Of a DNA stretch of 64,000 bases, positions 11,166-21,859 are shown piece after piece. Origin of the DNA: Sphaerolaimus hirsutus (Eukaryota > Nematoda > Chromadorea > Monhysterida > Sphaerolaimidae); the NCBI GenBank assembly GCA_964036195.1, contig OZ038455.1, positions 8,573,855-8,637,854 on the forward strand, read 5' to 3'. A program made the translations under genes and the position numbers. A model generated the notes under the pieces. That model worked only from the letters and a program-made list of their open reading frames with translations. It ran no database searches and was not told the DNA's origin. Positions within the stretch are counted from its first letter, which is position 1; each line of letters opens with the position of its first letter.

Positions 11166-12106
11166 CACTAGCGGTCAGAATAGTTGAGACTGTCCACCGT
11201 CGTCTCATAAGAGAAATTTGTTCAGGTGAGGTCTGACTGTGTTTGCGTGCACGTCACTCCTCAACCACTGAGCGAAAATTGTTGATATTTGAATATACTG
11301 TAATTTTATGTCGGCGCTAATGTGAAAATTGATGGCATATTTCTACGACTCCCCTGACCCAAGATATGGTGTGTCTGTAAAAGTAAATTTTTCTATAAAT
11401 TTTTAGGTGTTGCCCAGAAATAACAAAATTTGCACATCAATAACTCGTTCATTTGTCAACCGATTTTTGTCAATTGACTTTTAAAATGATCACAAATGAT
11501 TGGAGAGTTTATTTTTGAGGTCAAATTGGGGATGTAGAATTGGGCATATATCGACTTGGGCCTGTGGTTATTATGACACATGAAAGGCAGACATTGGAAG
11601 TGCTATAACTTTTGATTGGTAAGAGATATCAATCTGCTTCTTTCAATATTCTGTTTCTCTCAATCAAGAGTATACAATAGAATGTTCAGAACAAAAAAAT
11701 TATTTTTTTTTGTGTCGAAAAACTGGGTCAAATCGGCATACAGAATTTATACATCACTAATCTGACATCATAAATGGAATCTTCAGGTTGTCCCAATCAT
11801 TGTAATAGTTGAATTATCCAAATCAGCCCAGAAATGGCCAAGTTATTAAGATTCAAAATCAATCACCCAGATTGGCCAGATTTTTATTATTTTATTGAAC
11901 ACCATTTTATAGACCCCCCTTATCTAGTGACTGGGGGATTATTCAAGCAAACAATTTTTTTAGTCATAGCGCCCACCTGAAAACCCAACATACTCAAACA
12001 GCATCAGAATTGGGCCAAGGATAAGTAACTGGGAAGCAAAGTATGGTGGACCCCCAGCCTCCCATTTCTGTATGGTGAAAAGTCTCAACTACTCTGACCG
12101 CTAGTG
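11166..12106. mobile_element. Family P Tc1/mariner-like non-autonomous element, 941 bp
   Basis: The terminal inverted repeats begin cactagcggtcagaatagtt and end aactactctgaccgctagtg, flanked by TA at 11164-11165 and 12107-12108. The cactagcggtca-type terminus and TA target are typical of Tc1-like elements. No transposase frame with a DDE signature is visible, so the copy is non-autonomous or decayed. Confidence 0.75.
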
Positions 12107-12980
12107 TATAAAGCTTTTCCCACATGTGGCGCTACGCCAGGCGCCAGTGAGCGCCAAAACATGCAACATTTTGATACATTGGTAAATTTATCTGTAACTA
12201 TATTATCTACTGATTCATCAACACACTGTGTGCTAATTTATCATTGCCGATCGAATGATTGATTGATAAAATATTTTCACAAAAATACATGCTGATTTCC
12301 TTGAATTAACCCCCACCCTCGAAACACTCCCAGGTCTGAGTGAGCCGGATAGAAAATAGAATACCTACCGGCTACCACCCCTCAAAGTTTTATAATAGTT
12401 TTTGCTTTTTGGCCATCTTAAAATCAGGGGTCTCGAATGGGGGGGGGGGGTGGGTTGGGGGGGGTCCCCCCCCAAACCGCCCAGCTATCTAGGTATCTAT
12501 CCCGGGGGCCGCTCAGCTATCTATCCAACCACTCGGAGGGTCAAAATTCAAGATACCCCTGCTTTAAATTATCTTTCGTTACGACGCACTTCTATTTATA
12601 TTTTTAAATATTTAGTCATTTATTTATTAACAACTTCTTCCAACACTATCACCGATCAGTGGCAAAAGTGTGCCAAATTTTCCCGTTTTTGGTGGCGTTT
12701 CGCAAATGCGCGCCTTCCAGAAAACGTGGTTGTGTGTGATAAAATTTTAGTAAAAGACGATATCGTATTGCTGCGCGGTGTACACAACTGTACTTTTTAC
12801 AAAAGCGTGCGCGTTGGTTTGTTGTTTAGAAAAACATTTATTGTTTGCAAGGAAAGATGTATTTAACATAGGTAGGTATTCTAAATATCGTTGTGTATAT
12901 TTTTTAACTGGGTATATTTACCGATGATTTTGTTACAATTGCTAAAAGCAAAAACAAAATCGCTGAATCTAACTATAACT
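12107..12980. other. Interval with repeat fragments only
   Basis: 12128-12165 has a few ggcgcc/gcgccag units (family E remnant). 12300-12320 has a family C-like block. 12430-12540 has a G-run then C-run palindrome and the gctatctaggtatctatccc segment shared in inverse with 10040-10080. No gene is seen. Confidence 0.4.
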
Positions 12981-13108
12981 GCTCATAAATCGACTTTAGC
13001 ATAAGCATTTGAGTTTACCAGAATGGGGTGTCTGTCAACTACAGTTAACAGAGATCTAAAAAAGCTCATTCTGGTAAACTCAAATACATTCGAAGCTGAT
13101 TTATGAGC
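12981..13108. repeat. Family K palindromic repeat
   Basis: gctcataaatcgactttagc on the left mirrors gctgatttatgagc on the right. Inside, gagtttaccagaatg pairs with cattctggtaaactc. Similar copies lie at 43838-44015 and 57565-57722. Confidence 0.65.
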
Positions 13109-13167
13109 ACTCAAATTGAGTTTACTTCTGTTGGTAAACCAGGGTGTGGCAACAGGTGTGTAATGTC

Positions 13168-13453
13168 CAACGAGATGGGTAAGTTTTCTTAAAAAAACAC
13201 ATTCTGTGTTTTGAGTTTTTCAAAATTGGATACCTGTGTTTTCAGGGTTTTTTTGCATGACTCTGTTTTTAGGTCTGTGTTTTGGTGAAAACTCGAGTTC
13301 AGAAAAACTTTTCTGTTTCCCTGTTCTCCAAAAAAAACTTGTTTGAGTTTTGAATTTTTCAAAATTATTGAAGTTCCGTGTTTCTGTGTAAAACAAAAAC
13401 ACAGAAACTCAATGAGTTTCTGTGTTTTATTTCTGTGTTTTTTTCCATTGTTG
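13168..13453. mobile_element. Family M hAT-like MITE, 286 bp, perfect 8-bp duplication
   Basis: The left end caacgagatggg and right end ccattgttg are flanked by gtaatgtc at 13160-13167 and gtaatgtc at 13454-13461. The interior is degenerate tctgtgtttt / gagtttttcaaaa units. A larger relative is at 20113-21055. Confidence 0.8.
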
Positions 13454-13723
13454 GTAATGTCCGTTTTACTATCCGACTATACTTTCTACTGTGTGTACGT
13501 TTTTTAACGTAAACATGACTTGTCTTTGATTCATTCTTTAATTTTTTAAATATCTGGGTCTTGCTCACTTGTATTTCAACTCACATAAAGTATTCTTTTT
13601 TTGTGACCAGTTATAATCTTGATGACAGTTTTATGTGCATAATGTCTTCATTTCCATCCAACCATAAACTTACATGAACAGCTTCTCACAGTTGTGGACT
13701 TTGCAGTAATAATATCACACCTG

Positions 13724-13885
13724 GTGCCAATCCCAAGCTCTGTAAAATAAAGTGTGGAATGTCATGTAAAATGTCATCCAAAGTGTCATTTGCCATACAA
13801 AGTTCAGTAATAAAACTTTTTTGTTTTGATTGACATTTTACATGGCATTTGACACTTTACAGGGTCTGGGACTGCCCCCCGGTGC
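13724..13885. repeat. Family D element
   Basis: Left end ggtgccaatcccaagctctg, right end ttacagggtctgggactgcc. The interior has tgtcatgtaaaatgtcatcc units and the reverse complement, making a hairpin. Confidence 0.7.
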
Positions 13886-14577
13886 CAGTCCCGCAAGTGG
13901 ACAAGTACTTTACTCTTGACTTAACTCTTAACTTTCAATTTGTCATTTTACTTGCTCAATATAGGAAAAGTATCGGAAATAGAGCTGATAAAACTGGAGT
14001 GGATTGATGATTTTAAGTAGTGTCCTATTCATGTTCCTTTTTCAATTTATTTTCTTCCAAACATGCAATTGTTGTTTGCTCATCGCTTTTTACGAGCAGT
14101 CCAACCCGGGTTGTGGGGTTTTAGAGTGTTTTAATTTCGGTGTTACTGGCAATGTTGTCTGTCGCGTTCCTTTCCTTTCTAGAATTCAATTTTTTTTTTG
14201 TACAACACCGCTTTGCTATAGGTATAAAAATGTCTTCGCGTCGTTCAAAACTCACCTATTAAGGCCGCAATTTAGGAGTTGTCGATGGATGTTCAATGTT
14301 GTGTCGTGTTATTTACTTGCATTTGACTCTAGAGGTCCAAGCCGAGTAAACTTATTTGATTTGATTTGACTTGCTCTTGACTTTCCATTTGCCACTTTAC
14401 TTTACTCTTGCCTTTTAACCCTTTACATGAGGAAAGGGACTGGAATGTTTTTACAATTAAGGCCTCTACTTCTAAAAGTCCAAAAAGTTGACTTTGATAA
14501 ATTCCATTTTAAGTTTCCTTTCCAAATTTTCTGCCATCAATTTATGTCTAATAGGCTTGCTCGCTGTCTATCATGAA
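13886..14577. other. Repeat-derived interval, possible LINE 3' tail
   Basis: Between cttttactcttgac-type blocks (13900 and 14390) lies about 450 bp ending cttatttgatttgatttgac near 14350-14369. Short tandem tails of this kind are common at the 3' ends of LINE elements. A 121-codon frame here shows no reverse transcriptase motif. Confidence 0.3.
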
Positions 14578-14880
14578 TAGTGATGGAATGGCGCCATGGC
14601 GCTGGCGCCATTTAAGGGCGCCAAAGGGCGCCGCGCCAGGGCGCCATTGGCGCTTGGCGCCCTTTTTCTGTGGCGCCCTTGGCGCCTGGCGCCCACTTTT
14701 TGAAAGGCGCCATGGCGCCCTTGGCGCTTGGCGCCCTTTTTCCGTGGCGCCCTTGGCGCCTGGCGCCCTGCTTTAAAAAGGGCGCCAAAATGGCGCCAGC
14801 AGGGATTCAAGGTGAGCGCTGCGAAAATGATAAAAAATAAAAAAAGGCGTCTGTGGATAATCGAAATTCGCTGGAAAAGT
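14578..14880. mobile_element. Family E hAT-like element, left part
   Basis: Begins tagtgatggaatggcgccat followed by about 220 bp of ggcgcc/ggcgcttggcgc units, then the aaggtgagcgctgcgaaaat segment shared with the copy at 33401. I could not find its right end or its target duplication, so the right boundary is uncertain. Confidence 0.55.
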
Positions 14881-15735
14881 GCACATGGTGCCAGTGGATT
14901 GAAATCATTCGTCCAATGGTTTTCCAGACACCTCTGCTGTATCAGAAGCTGAGCGTGATGGGCTGTGGAACCTACAAACTCATCAATCAACGGATTCAAA
15001 TGGTTTTAATTCCGTTTTCGTCCACTTCAAAAAACATCCATTGGAAAAATCTATTTGAGGTGAACTCATTGTTTTGGCAAATGACAATTTTCATTCCATT
15101 TGAATTGAAATTAACGTGTGAGTATGATTCTATGGAAAATTTTGTGCCTAGTTTCGTTTTTGTTGATTACATCCTAGAGAACATTAATAAAGAAGTGAAT
15201 GTGTGCAATACAGTGTTGGAAAATAATTTTTAGCACACGCAGGGTATCATACACACCTTTTTATCCTGGCGTTTTTGGAAAAATGTAGGATAACGTTCCA
15301 AATGTAGAAAAACGTGGGAAAATTTTTTAACGTGCTAGTTTTTGTTATGCTGTAACTGCTCCTTAAAATACGTTTCTGTACTCACGTACTTTCTAAGAGA
15401 ATGGTGGGTGGGTGGTGTAATGTAATGCTATGTAATGGTGGGTGCAGCTATTTTTTGGAGGACATGTAAATGTATTTACTCAGTACTCGAGTATACGTAT
15501 TTTTTGTAAATGTAATTACATTTAGACAACTACGCGTTGGATCTGTGTAGTACATTCAGAAGATGCATGAATCCCACTGAATACACACACTTTAAAATGA
15601 AATACCTATTCAAAATCCAATTTAAATTTTTAAAAAGGCACAACGAAATATAAAAGACACCACACTACGTTCCTCTCACTATGAGTGAATTTGGACTTGA
15701 TGAAGAATTTTTCATCTAACTATCATAAAGGTGTT
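14881..15735. other. Interval without a supported gene
   Basis: A 126-codon frame at 14853-15233 has no recognisable domain and may be the body of the hAT copy to its left. 15340-15530 is a family A remnant (aaaatacgtttctgtactca ... atttagacaac). Confidence 0.35.
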
Positions 15736-15928
15736 ATACTTGTCGAACGCCACACTTAGTATGGAAACCTACCAAGATCCATCCGAACAATGAACCAAAA
15801 ATTATACAGTTTTTCATCATAATATTTCGTTTTTGCTGTGGAATAATTCATTACGAAATTTATCACAAGATTTTATTCATTAAATTATGGTAGGATTTCG
15901 CACATACTTTGCGGTCCGCCGAGTATAA
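15736..15928. repeat. Family G element
   Basis: About 190 bp, nearly collinear with 63259-63453. Both share cacacttagtatg near the left, acgaaatttatcacaagatt in the middle, and end gtccgccgagtata. In the 63259 copy the ends are inverted repeats (agcggacatcacacttagta / taggtgtgctgtccgcc). Confidence 0.6.
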
Positions 15929-16379
15929 CAGTCATTGCATAGCGTTTAGCTCAATCAGTATACTGCGTCCATTCCCTGCAGTGATTATTCAAACAGGCAA
16001 ACATGAACTCCCATTGAAAAGTTCCTAGGAAACTACTTGAAGAACATGCTCATAAAAGCATATCATAAGAATCTCTATAAACAGGCACTCCATTAAATGT
16101 CTTAATATTACCTTCTTAATATTGCCTTTCATATTTTATGTAAGATTCATTATATTACCCAACAAATGTGTCCTCCTATTTGTTTATTACCATAATGAGC
16201 CATATATTGACTGAGGTTTGCTAGTAAATAAATATTAGAATCAGTTTAATCTGTTAAAAAACTTACCATAGCTGGAGTGCCCCAAATTAACTTGTTTCTT
16301 GTGAGTTAAATGAATAATTAGCACTGCATTGTTTACCAAGCGTGGCTGCATAGAAATATGAGTAGCAAAATTGTTAAGC

Positions 16380-16470
16380 ACGTGGCGCCACTGCCTCTGG
16401 CGCCATTGGCGCTTGGCGCCATAGTCTAGAAAAGCGCCACGGCGCTTTTGGCGCTTGGCGCAGAAAAACA
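16380..16470. repeat. Family E fragment (ggcgcc units)
   Basis: About 90 bp of tggcgccattggcgcttggc-type units without either terminal tagtgatgg. Confidence 0.5.
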
Positions 16471-16735
16471 GTCACTTTTCAGATCACATTTAGTTCACTA
16501 CCCATGACATCCTGATCATTTGAAGTGCTCAACCATCAAAATCGACTGTGAATTCACTGAAATATGCTGTTCAAAATGTGCGGCCATGAATAAACTATAA
16601 AAATACCTGCCAATTATCTCAAAATATCTATCAGAAAATTGCGGTGCTAGCACTGGCAAGTTACCGAGATTCCTAGGTGCTGGTGCCATTTTACCAGAAT
16701 GGCACATGACCCGGCCCAGAAGGTATAGGTAATGT

Positions 16736-16894
16736 GCTCACACACACTAGTTTACCATTATGAAATTATCGACCATTTTGGTAAGCTGTTTCACAAAACA
16801 GCACAACTCTGTACAGTGTTTCGTACTGTTTTGTGCAAACTGTTTACCAAAATCGTGGAGCATTTCAGAATGGTAAACTAGTGTGTGTGTGGGC
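16736..16894. repeat. Family L palindrome
   Basis: cacacacactagtttaccat on the left mirrors atggtaaactagtgtgtgtg on the right. The centre, around gtacagtgtttcgtac, pairs through caaaacag/ctgttttg. It is non-coding. Confidence 0.7.
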
Positions 16895-17006
16895 CCATTA
16901 CCGTGTGCCATTTTTATGGATTGGCGCCAGTGTAGGTGCGGTGCGGCACCATATTTCCGGGTGCCTTTTCCATCACTAGTGGTCAGGTCATGTCACAATT
17001 TGAGTA

Positions 17007-17460
17007 CCGTATTTCCACGAAATACCCCCCTCGAAAAAAACCCTTGAAATACCCCCCTCAAAATGGACACAATGGATTTATAACCCCCCTCGAAATACCC
17101 ATCTCAAAATGGACACAATGGATTTATAACCCCCCTCGAAATACCCCCCCCCCAAAAAAAAATATAGTGTATAGAGAACGTAAATGACAGAAGCTACGGT
17201 TTGTGATCCGGGAAACGTACAGCACACGTTAAAAACAATGACTGTGTTAAAGTGTTATGTTAGAACAAGGTTTAAGCCGGAGTTACAGCATAACGATAAA
17301 TAGAAGGTGAAGCGACAAATACATGTCGCCGTCGCGATTACTCAAGAACGCTTCAAGGTGTCCATCCATGAAGGTTTTCAACGTGTGTGTACGTTACAAA
17401 CAACAATTTAATACTGGGATTTCAAAAAAATTCTGGCGAAATAATACCCCCTCGTTTAAC
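17007..17460. repeat. Family C element, long form, right end lost
   Basis: Starts ccgtatttccacgaaatacc after TA. Its unique middle (gtgtatagagaacgtaaatg ... acgttaaaaacaatgac) recurs in the 53021, 26885 and 23018 copies and, inverted, in the 62866 copy. It ends abruptly at taccccctcgtttaacc, where a family E end (ggcgcctttccatcacta, to 17485) follows. Confidence 0.6.
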
Positions 17461-17487
17461 CCGCTGGCGCCTTTCCATCACTATTTA

Positions 17488-18064
17488 GAAAGGAATATGC
17501 AAGATAATTTTCACTTCTATTTTTATCTACCTACCTAATTTCTAAAGGACAAGTATTTATATTTCCTTACATGGTGTAAATAGATAAATAGGTATTTACT
17601 TGTAGTCATAAGGGTTTTTACTACATAATGTAGATACCTATCTCAATTAAAGTCAGGGTTTTTAAACATTCACCACATTTCAGTTTCATGAAAATCTATT
17701 AGATTTTTCTCATCCAAAATGTGTCAACGTCTATTTACCAACCTAGGTATGTATTTTTACGAAAATGTCGTAAATGTGTAAGATGGTTGCACTGATGTAA
17801 GTATTCACATACATTTGTACACAGCAACAATGTTTTTGTTTGAATTTGTATCCTCCACTCCGGTTGCAAAATGTGTTGCGGTGCAGAATTGACAACTATA
17901 ATATTTTTGTACACCTTTCATTTCATTTCATTTGTACACATTTTTGTAATATAATCCTAGGTGCTGTGATGTCATTCAATAAAATTGGTGCTTGATTTTT
18001 TTTGCTTCACACGTTTGTTCTGTGACGACAATATTCATACATTAATTTCTGTGAATTTCTTGTG
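17488..18064. other. AT-rich interval without a feature
   Basis: No gene or repeat end was recognised, apart from a short catttcatttcatttgt run near 17920 that resembles a LINE tail in reverse. Confidence 0.3.
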
Positions 18065-18264
18065 NNNNNNNNNNNNNNNNNNNNNNNNNNNNNNNNNNNN
18101 NNNNNNNNNNNNNNNNNNNNNNNNNNNNNNNNNNNNNNNNNNNNNNNNNNNNNNNNNNNNNNNNNNNNNNNNNNNNNNNNNNNNNNNNNNNNNNNNNNNN
18201 NNNNNNNNNNNNNNNNNNNNNNNNNNNNNNNNNNNNNNNNNNNNNNNNNNNNNNNNNNNNNNNN
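18065..18264. other. Assembly gap (200 N)
   Basis: Exactly 200 unknown bases. The 24-26 bases on each side are nearly the same (attaatttctgtgaatt followed by t/a-cttgtg), so a repeat may have collapsed or been wrongly joined here. Confidence 0.95.
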
Positions 18265-18572
18265 CATAGATTAATTTCTGTGAATTACTTGTGTCATGGT
18301 GCTAACGTGGTCAAATATCACGATTCCGACAACAAGAAAAATGTGATTTTGTTTGTGTCCACACGATAAGGTCATCCATGAATATTGATGTTTGTTGTGA
18401 ATTGTCATTGTGATCGGGCTGATCAACTCATGATCAATCGAAGTGTGACACAACTCAAACTTTTTTATTTTCATTGCAGAAACATGGTTGAAATTTCGAA
18501 ATTTTTGTCGTGCCAAAAAAGCCGTGTGAACGCGGTCTAACGTTGAAACTTTTCCATCGTCATTTCTATCAT

Positions 18573-19353
18573 AGTTGTTAAAACGTATTTACGTTTACTC
18601 AATAAATACGTATACTCGAGTACTGCATAAATACGTTACCTCCTGAAAAAATACCGGTACTCACTTAGGTACGTAGTTTTTGAAAGTAAAAATACTGGTA
18701 CCGTATTACCTCGAATTAACCCCCCCTTGAATTAACCTACCCCCCCTCGAAATACACCCCCTCAAAATGATCAATTCCCCCCAACAGTTTTAGTTTGGCA
18801 GCCCATTATATCAAAAAAACAACGGGTGGCGGACCTCGCGTGGACAGCGATTTTTTCAAAAAAACTATTCATTTATACGGCGACTCACACTCAGGTGGGT
18901 CGCCGACCTTCCCCAGCTCGTATATAGTAGTGGGTGGGATTCGAGTATATGCCCTCAAAATTTCGAATAAATCCCCCCACTACAACTGGAGATATGGCGT
19001 CCGGCACCGACTCAGAATTTGGGTGGCGGACCTGGCGTGCACCCTGTTTACATCTATGTAATTGTTTGATTTTTTTCTAACGTATGAGTATGGGGAATTT
19101 CCGAAAATTTCTGGCGAAATAATAGAGCCCCCCCTCGAATAACCCCCCCCCCCTCGAATAATCCCCCTCAAATTTTGCTGGCGAAATAATAAACCCCCTG
19201 GGGGTATTTCGAGGTAATACGGTATTTACGTTTACTCACCTTTTACGCAGCGTATAAGTAAAAAATTCACTTTACGTTTTCTGTACGCAGGGGTGGGTAA
19301 AAATAAAATACGTTTACGTTTACTTTGAAAAAGTTCAGTACTTTTAACAACTC
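18573..19353. repeat. Family A element interrupted by family C
   Basis: The left end agttgttaaaacgtatttac is at 18573 and the right end cttttaacaact at 19353. The family C copy at 18701-19222 sits between them, so A was the target. Confidence 0.65.
18701..19222. repeat. Family C element nested in family A, TA duplication
   Basis: Ends ccgtattacctcgaattaac and tatttcgaggtaatacgg, with TA at 18699-18700 and 19223-19224. Its unique middle (about 18790-19080) differs from that of the 17007 copy, so subfamilies exist. Confidence 0.65.
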
Positions 19354-19533
19354 TGATTTCTATGAACAGCGTTCACTGTCGGAGTTCACTGTTTCACACG
19401 TGTCCTGAGAATTCAAAAAAGTCTCTCCTCTCGATATTCGCTCAATGCAGACAGCCATTTACGTGATAAACATGACCTTCAGTTCACGCATTTTTCCCCG
19501 ATGGTATGTTCGTTTAAAGGTTATTTGTAAATA

Positions 19534-19961
19534 CCGTATTTACTTAAAATACCCCCTGGGGGGTGATTGTTTCATAGTGGTCTCGAGAGGGGGGGGGGGG
19601 GTAGAACGAGGGGGGTGATCATTTCACAAGAAATTTTTTCAAATCCCAGTACGAAATTGTCGTCTGAAACGTACGCAGACGTCAAAAAATACAACAAAAA
19701 CCGCCATTTATAAGGTTATGTACACTAATATTAGTATGTAGACGGTATAAACACTGTTTTAACGTGACACCAACATTGTTTTAACGTGTGTTCTGCATTA
19801 CACAGAACACAAAGTACAGTTATTGTCATGTACTTTCCCTTTACACTCAATTTGGGGGGGGGGTATTTTGAGGGGGGTGATTGTTTCATAGTTGTCCCGA
19901 GAGGGGGGGTTGTGCGAGGGGGGGGTTGTGCGAGGGGGGTGGGTATTTCGAGGAAATACGG
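19534..19961. repeat. Family C element
   Basis: Left ccgtatttacttaaaatacc, right tatttcgaggaaatacgg. The inner block gggtgattgtttcatagtgg occurs near both ends in the same orientation, suggesting two copies joined or an internal duplication. Confidence 0.6.
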
Positions 19962-20112
19962 TAGGTGTTTTCTGCGTCAAAAAATAGAAATCGTAAAAAA
20001 CTTCCCAAACTTGCAGTTTTCTTTCTTACATTCGGTGGGTATAAATTCGATCCCCTGAGTCGATTCCTTGAGCTTGCAAATAAAATAAAATACCCAATTT
20101 TTGCACCATGGT

Positions 20113-21055
20113 CAGCGATGGCAAAAACACACATATTAAACACAGACACTCATTGAGTTTCTGTGTTTTTTGACATGGAAACTCAAAACTTTGAAAGACT
20201 CAAATGAGTTTTTCATTGGAGAACACGGAGACAGAAACCTCAAATAAGTGTTTTATTGGAGAACATGGAAACACAGAAGTCACATAAATGTTTTTTAAAT
20301 AAATTTTTTCTCATTAAGATCAGAAAATATTATGCTGTGTTTAACTGAACAAAACAAGGTATGTTCATGTGTACACAATGAATCCATTGAAGGATTTGTT
20401 TACCCTAATTTATCTTATTGCACATTCAATCAAGGATTAGGCTCCAGGATGTTTCCCCCATAGTGCCTCAATAAATGGAATATGAATAAACTGTGATATA
20501 AAAATAAAAAGCTGAACTGAAACCCCCGAACCCCCCCCCCCCCCCCCCCCCATTGAAGACACCTGCACTTAATTTATTTAGTATTTACATGTATTTAGTT
20601 GATGCTGAACCTGTGGATATGTTGTTGATGTTTGTGGTTCTTTTTCCTATGATTGAATGATAGACAGGTAGGCGCATTGATGGTTTTATGGTGGCAATCA
20701 TAGTCCCTGTAAACTTTCATATAAAGTGTAAACCATAAAATGTCATTGAAAATGGCACATGCCTAGCAAGAAAATTAAATTTTACATTTTACAAGACACA
20801 TTTTTCTCAGCACATCTTACAGGGTATTGGAGTGCCCCCTGAACAAATTTGTAATAAGAAAACCAGTATTTTTGATTGACATGCAGTCTTTGGGTAATCA
20901 CTTGCAATTTATAAAAAAAACTTGAGTTTTCATGAAAAACACATTTAAAAAACAGAGTTACTCAAGTTTTTTTCAAAAAAAACTAAATACAATTTTTCAA
21001 TTTTGAAAAACTCAAAACACAAAGTGTTTTTTTAAAGAAAGCTTTCCCATCGTTG
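20113..21055. mobile_element. Family M hAT-like non-autonomous element, 943 bp
   Basis: Ends cagcgatggcaaa and ctttcccatcgttg. The flanking 8-mers are accatggt and acattggt (6 of 8). Both arms are made of aaacacagaaactca-type units. A family D element lies inside at about 20695-20850, and a 28-base C-run at about 20523-20550. Confidence 0.6.
20695..20850. repeat. Family D element inside family M
   Basis: Left tagtccctgtaaactttcat, right tcttacagggtattggagtg. The interior is aaatgtcattgaaaatggca type. Confidence 0.5.
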
Positions 21056-21859
21056 ACATTGGTCCTGTGACTGTGTATAAAGAATTTTTAAATACCTTAA
21101 CTTTGAAGAAATGCACATGTATTTAGCTATTCTGAACTTGAACGCGCCTGGTATTTACCATCTGTACCATTTGAAAAGTCCACTGTTGTTTGGCTCATCG
21201 ATGGAATGTGGCAGGGGCCGTGAAATATTTATCAGTGCAATGAACCGCCAGTTTGCACCCTACCGCGTAAAACTCTTATACTCGACAGACACGATACTCT
21301 ACAAACAGATAGGAGTTATGTCTTCGGCTGGCAGACAGCCAGCCGAGAACTTATGGAAGGTGTGATGGTGTCGAAGTGATGACCATCAAGCTGACGTGAT
21401 GGCGAGAGATGATGATGGCGACGAAAGGGATCACATTCACGTCAGGATGGAGTGTTTCCTCCGGGAAAATGTACGGCGTAATGTCATACGAGTATACACG
21501 TTGAGTCGTAGAATTGGTTTATCGAAAATTAGCTCCATTTGGGAAGACTGAATATCCTGTCCGTCAAGGGTTTCTGAGATAGAGCTTTTACCAACAATAA
21601 TTTTTGAAATTTCGAATCTTTTGGCAATACTTTTTTGGAATTTTTCCATCAAATTAGTGCATTTTCGAATTTTCTTCTTGATTTTGAATACATCCTATGT
21701 TTTGCGGCCAACCAAAAATACAAAAAAATATGACATTTAAAAATTTTTTGCGTGACACCCACACATTTTGTATAACACTTCACCTGACATTTTACACTTT
21801 TCTATACACTTTACAGGGTGCGACTCTGCCATCAGCTCGGTTCAATTCCAGTTGTGACA
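21056..21859. other. 5' flank of the TGF-beta gene
   Basis: Includes a degraded tatactcgacagacacgata motif (about 21279) and a family D right half at 21766-21835 (acattttacacttttctata ... tttacagggtgcgac), only about 25 bases before the start codon. I see no convincing TATA box. The transcript start may lie upstream in another exon. Confidence 0.35.

Noticed and set aside
14004-14369. 121-codon frame with hydrophobic start
   Set aside because: No family motif, ends in a LINE-like ttgatttgatttg tail; more likely untranslated repeat sequence.
14571-14999. 142-codon Ala/Arg/Pro-rich minus-strand frame
   Set aside because: It is the translation of ggcgcc repeat units of a family E element; similar frames appear at every such array.
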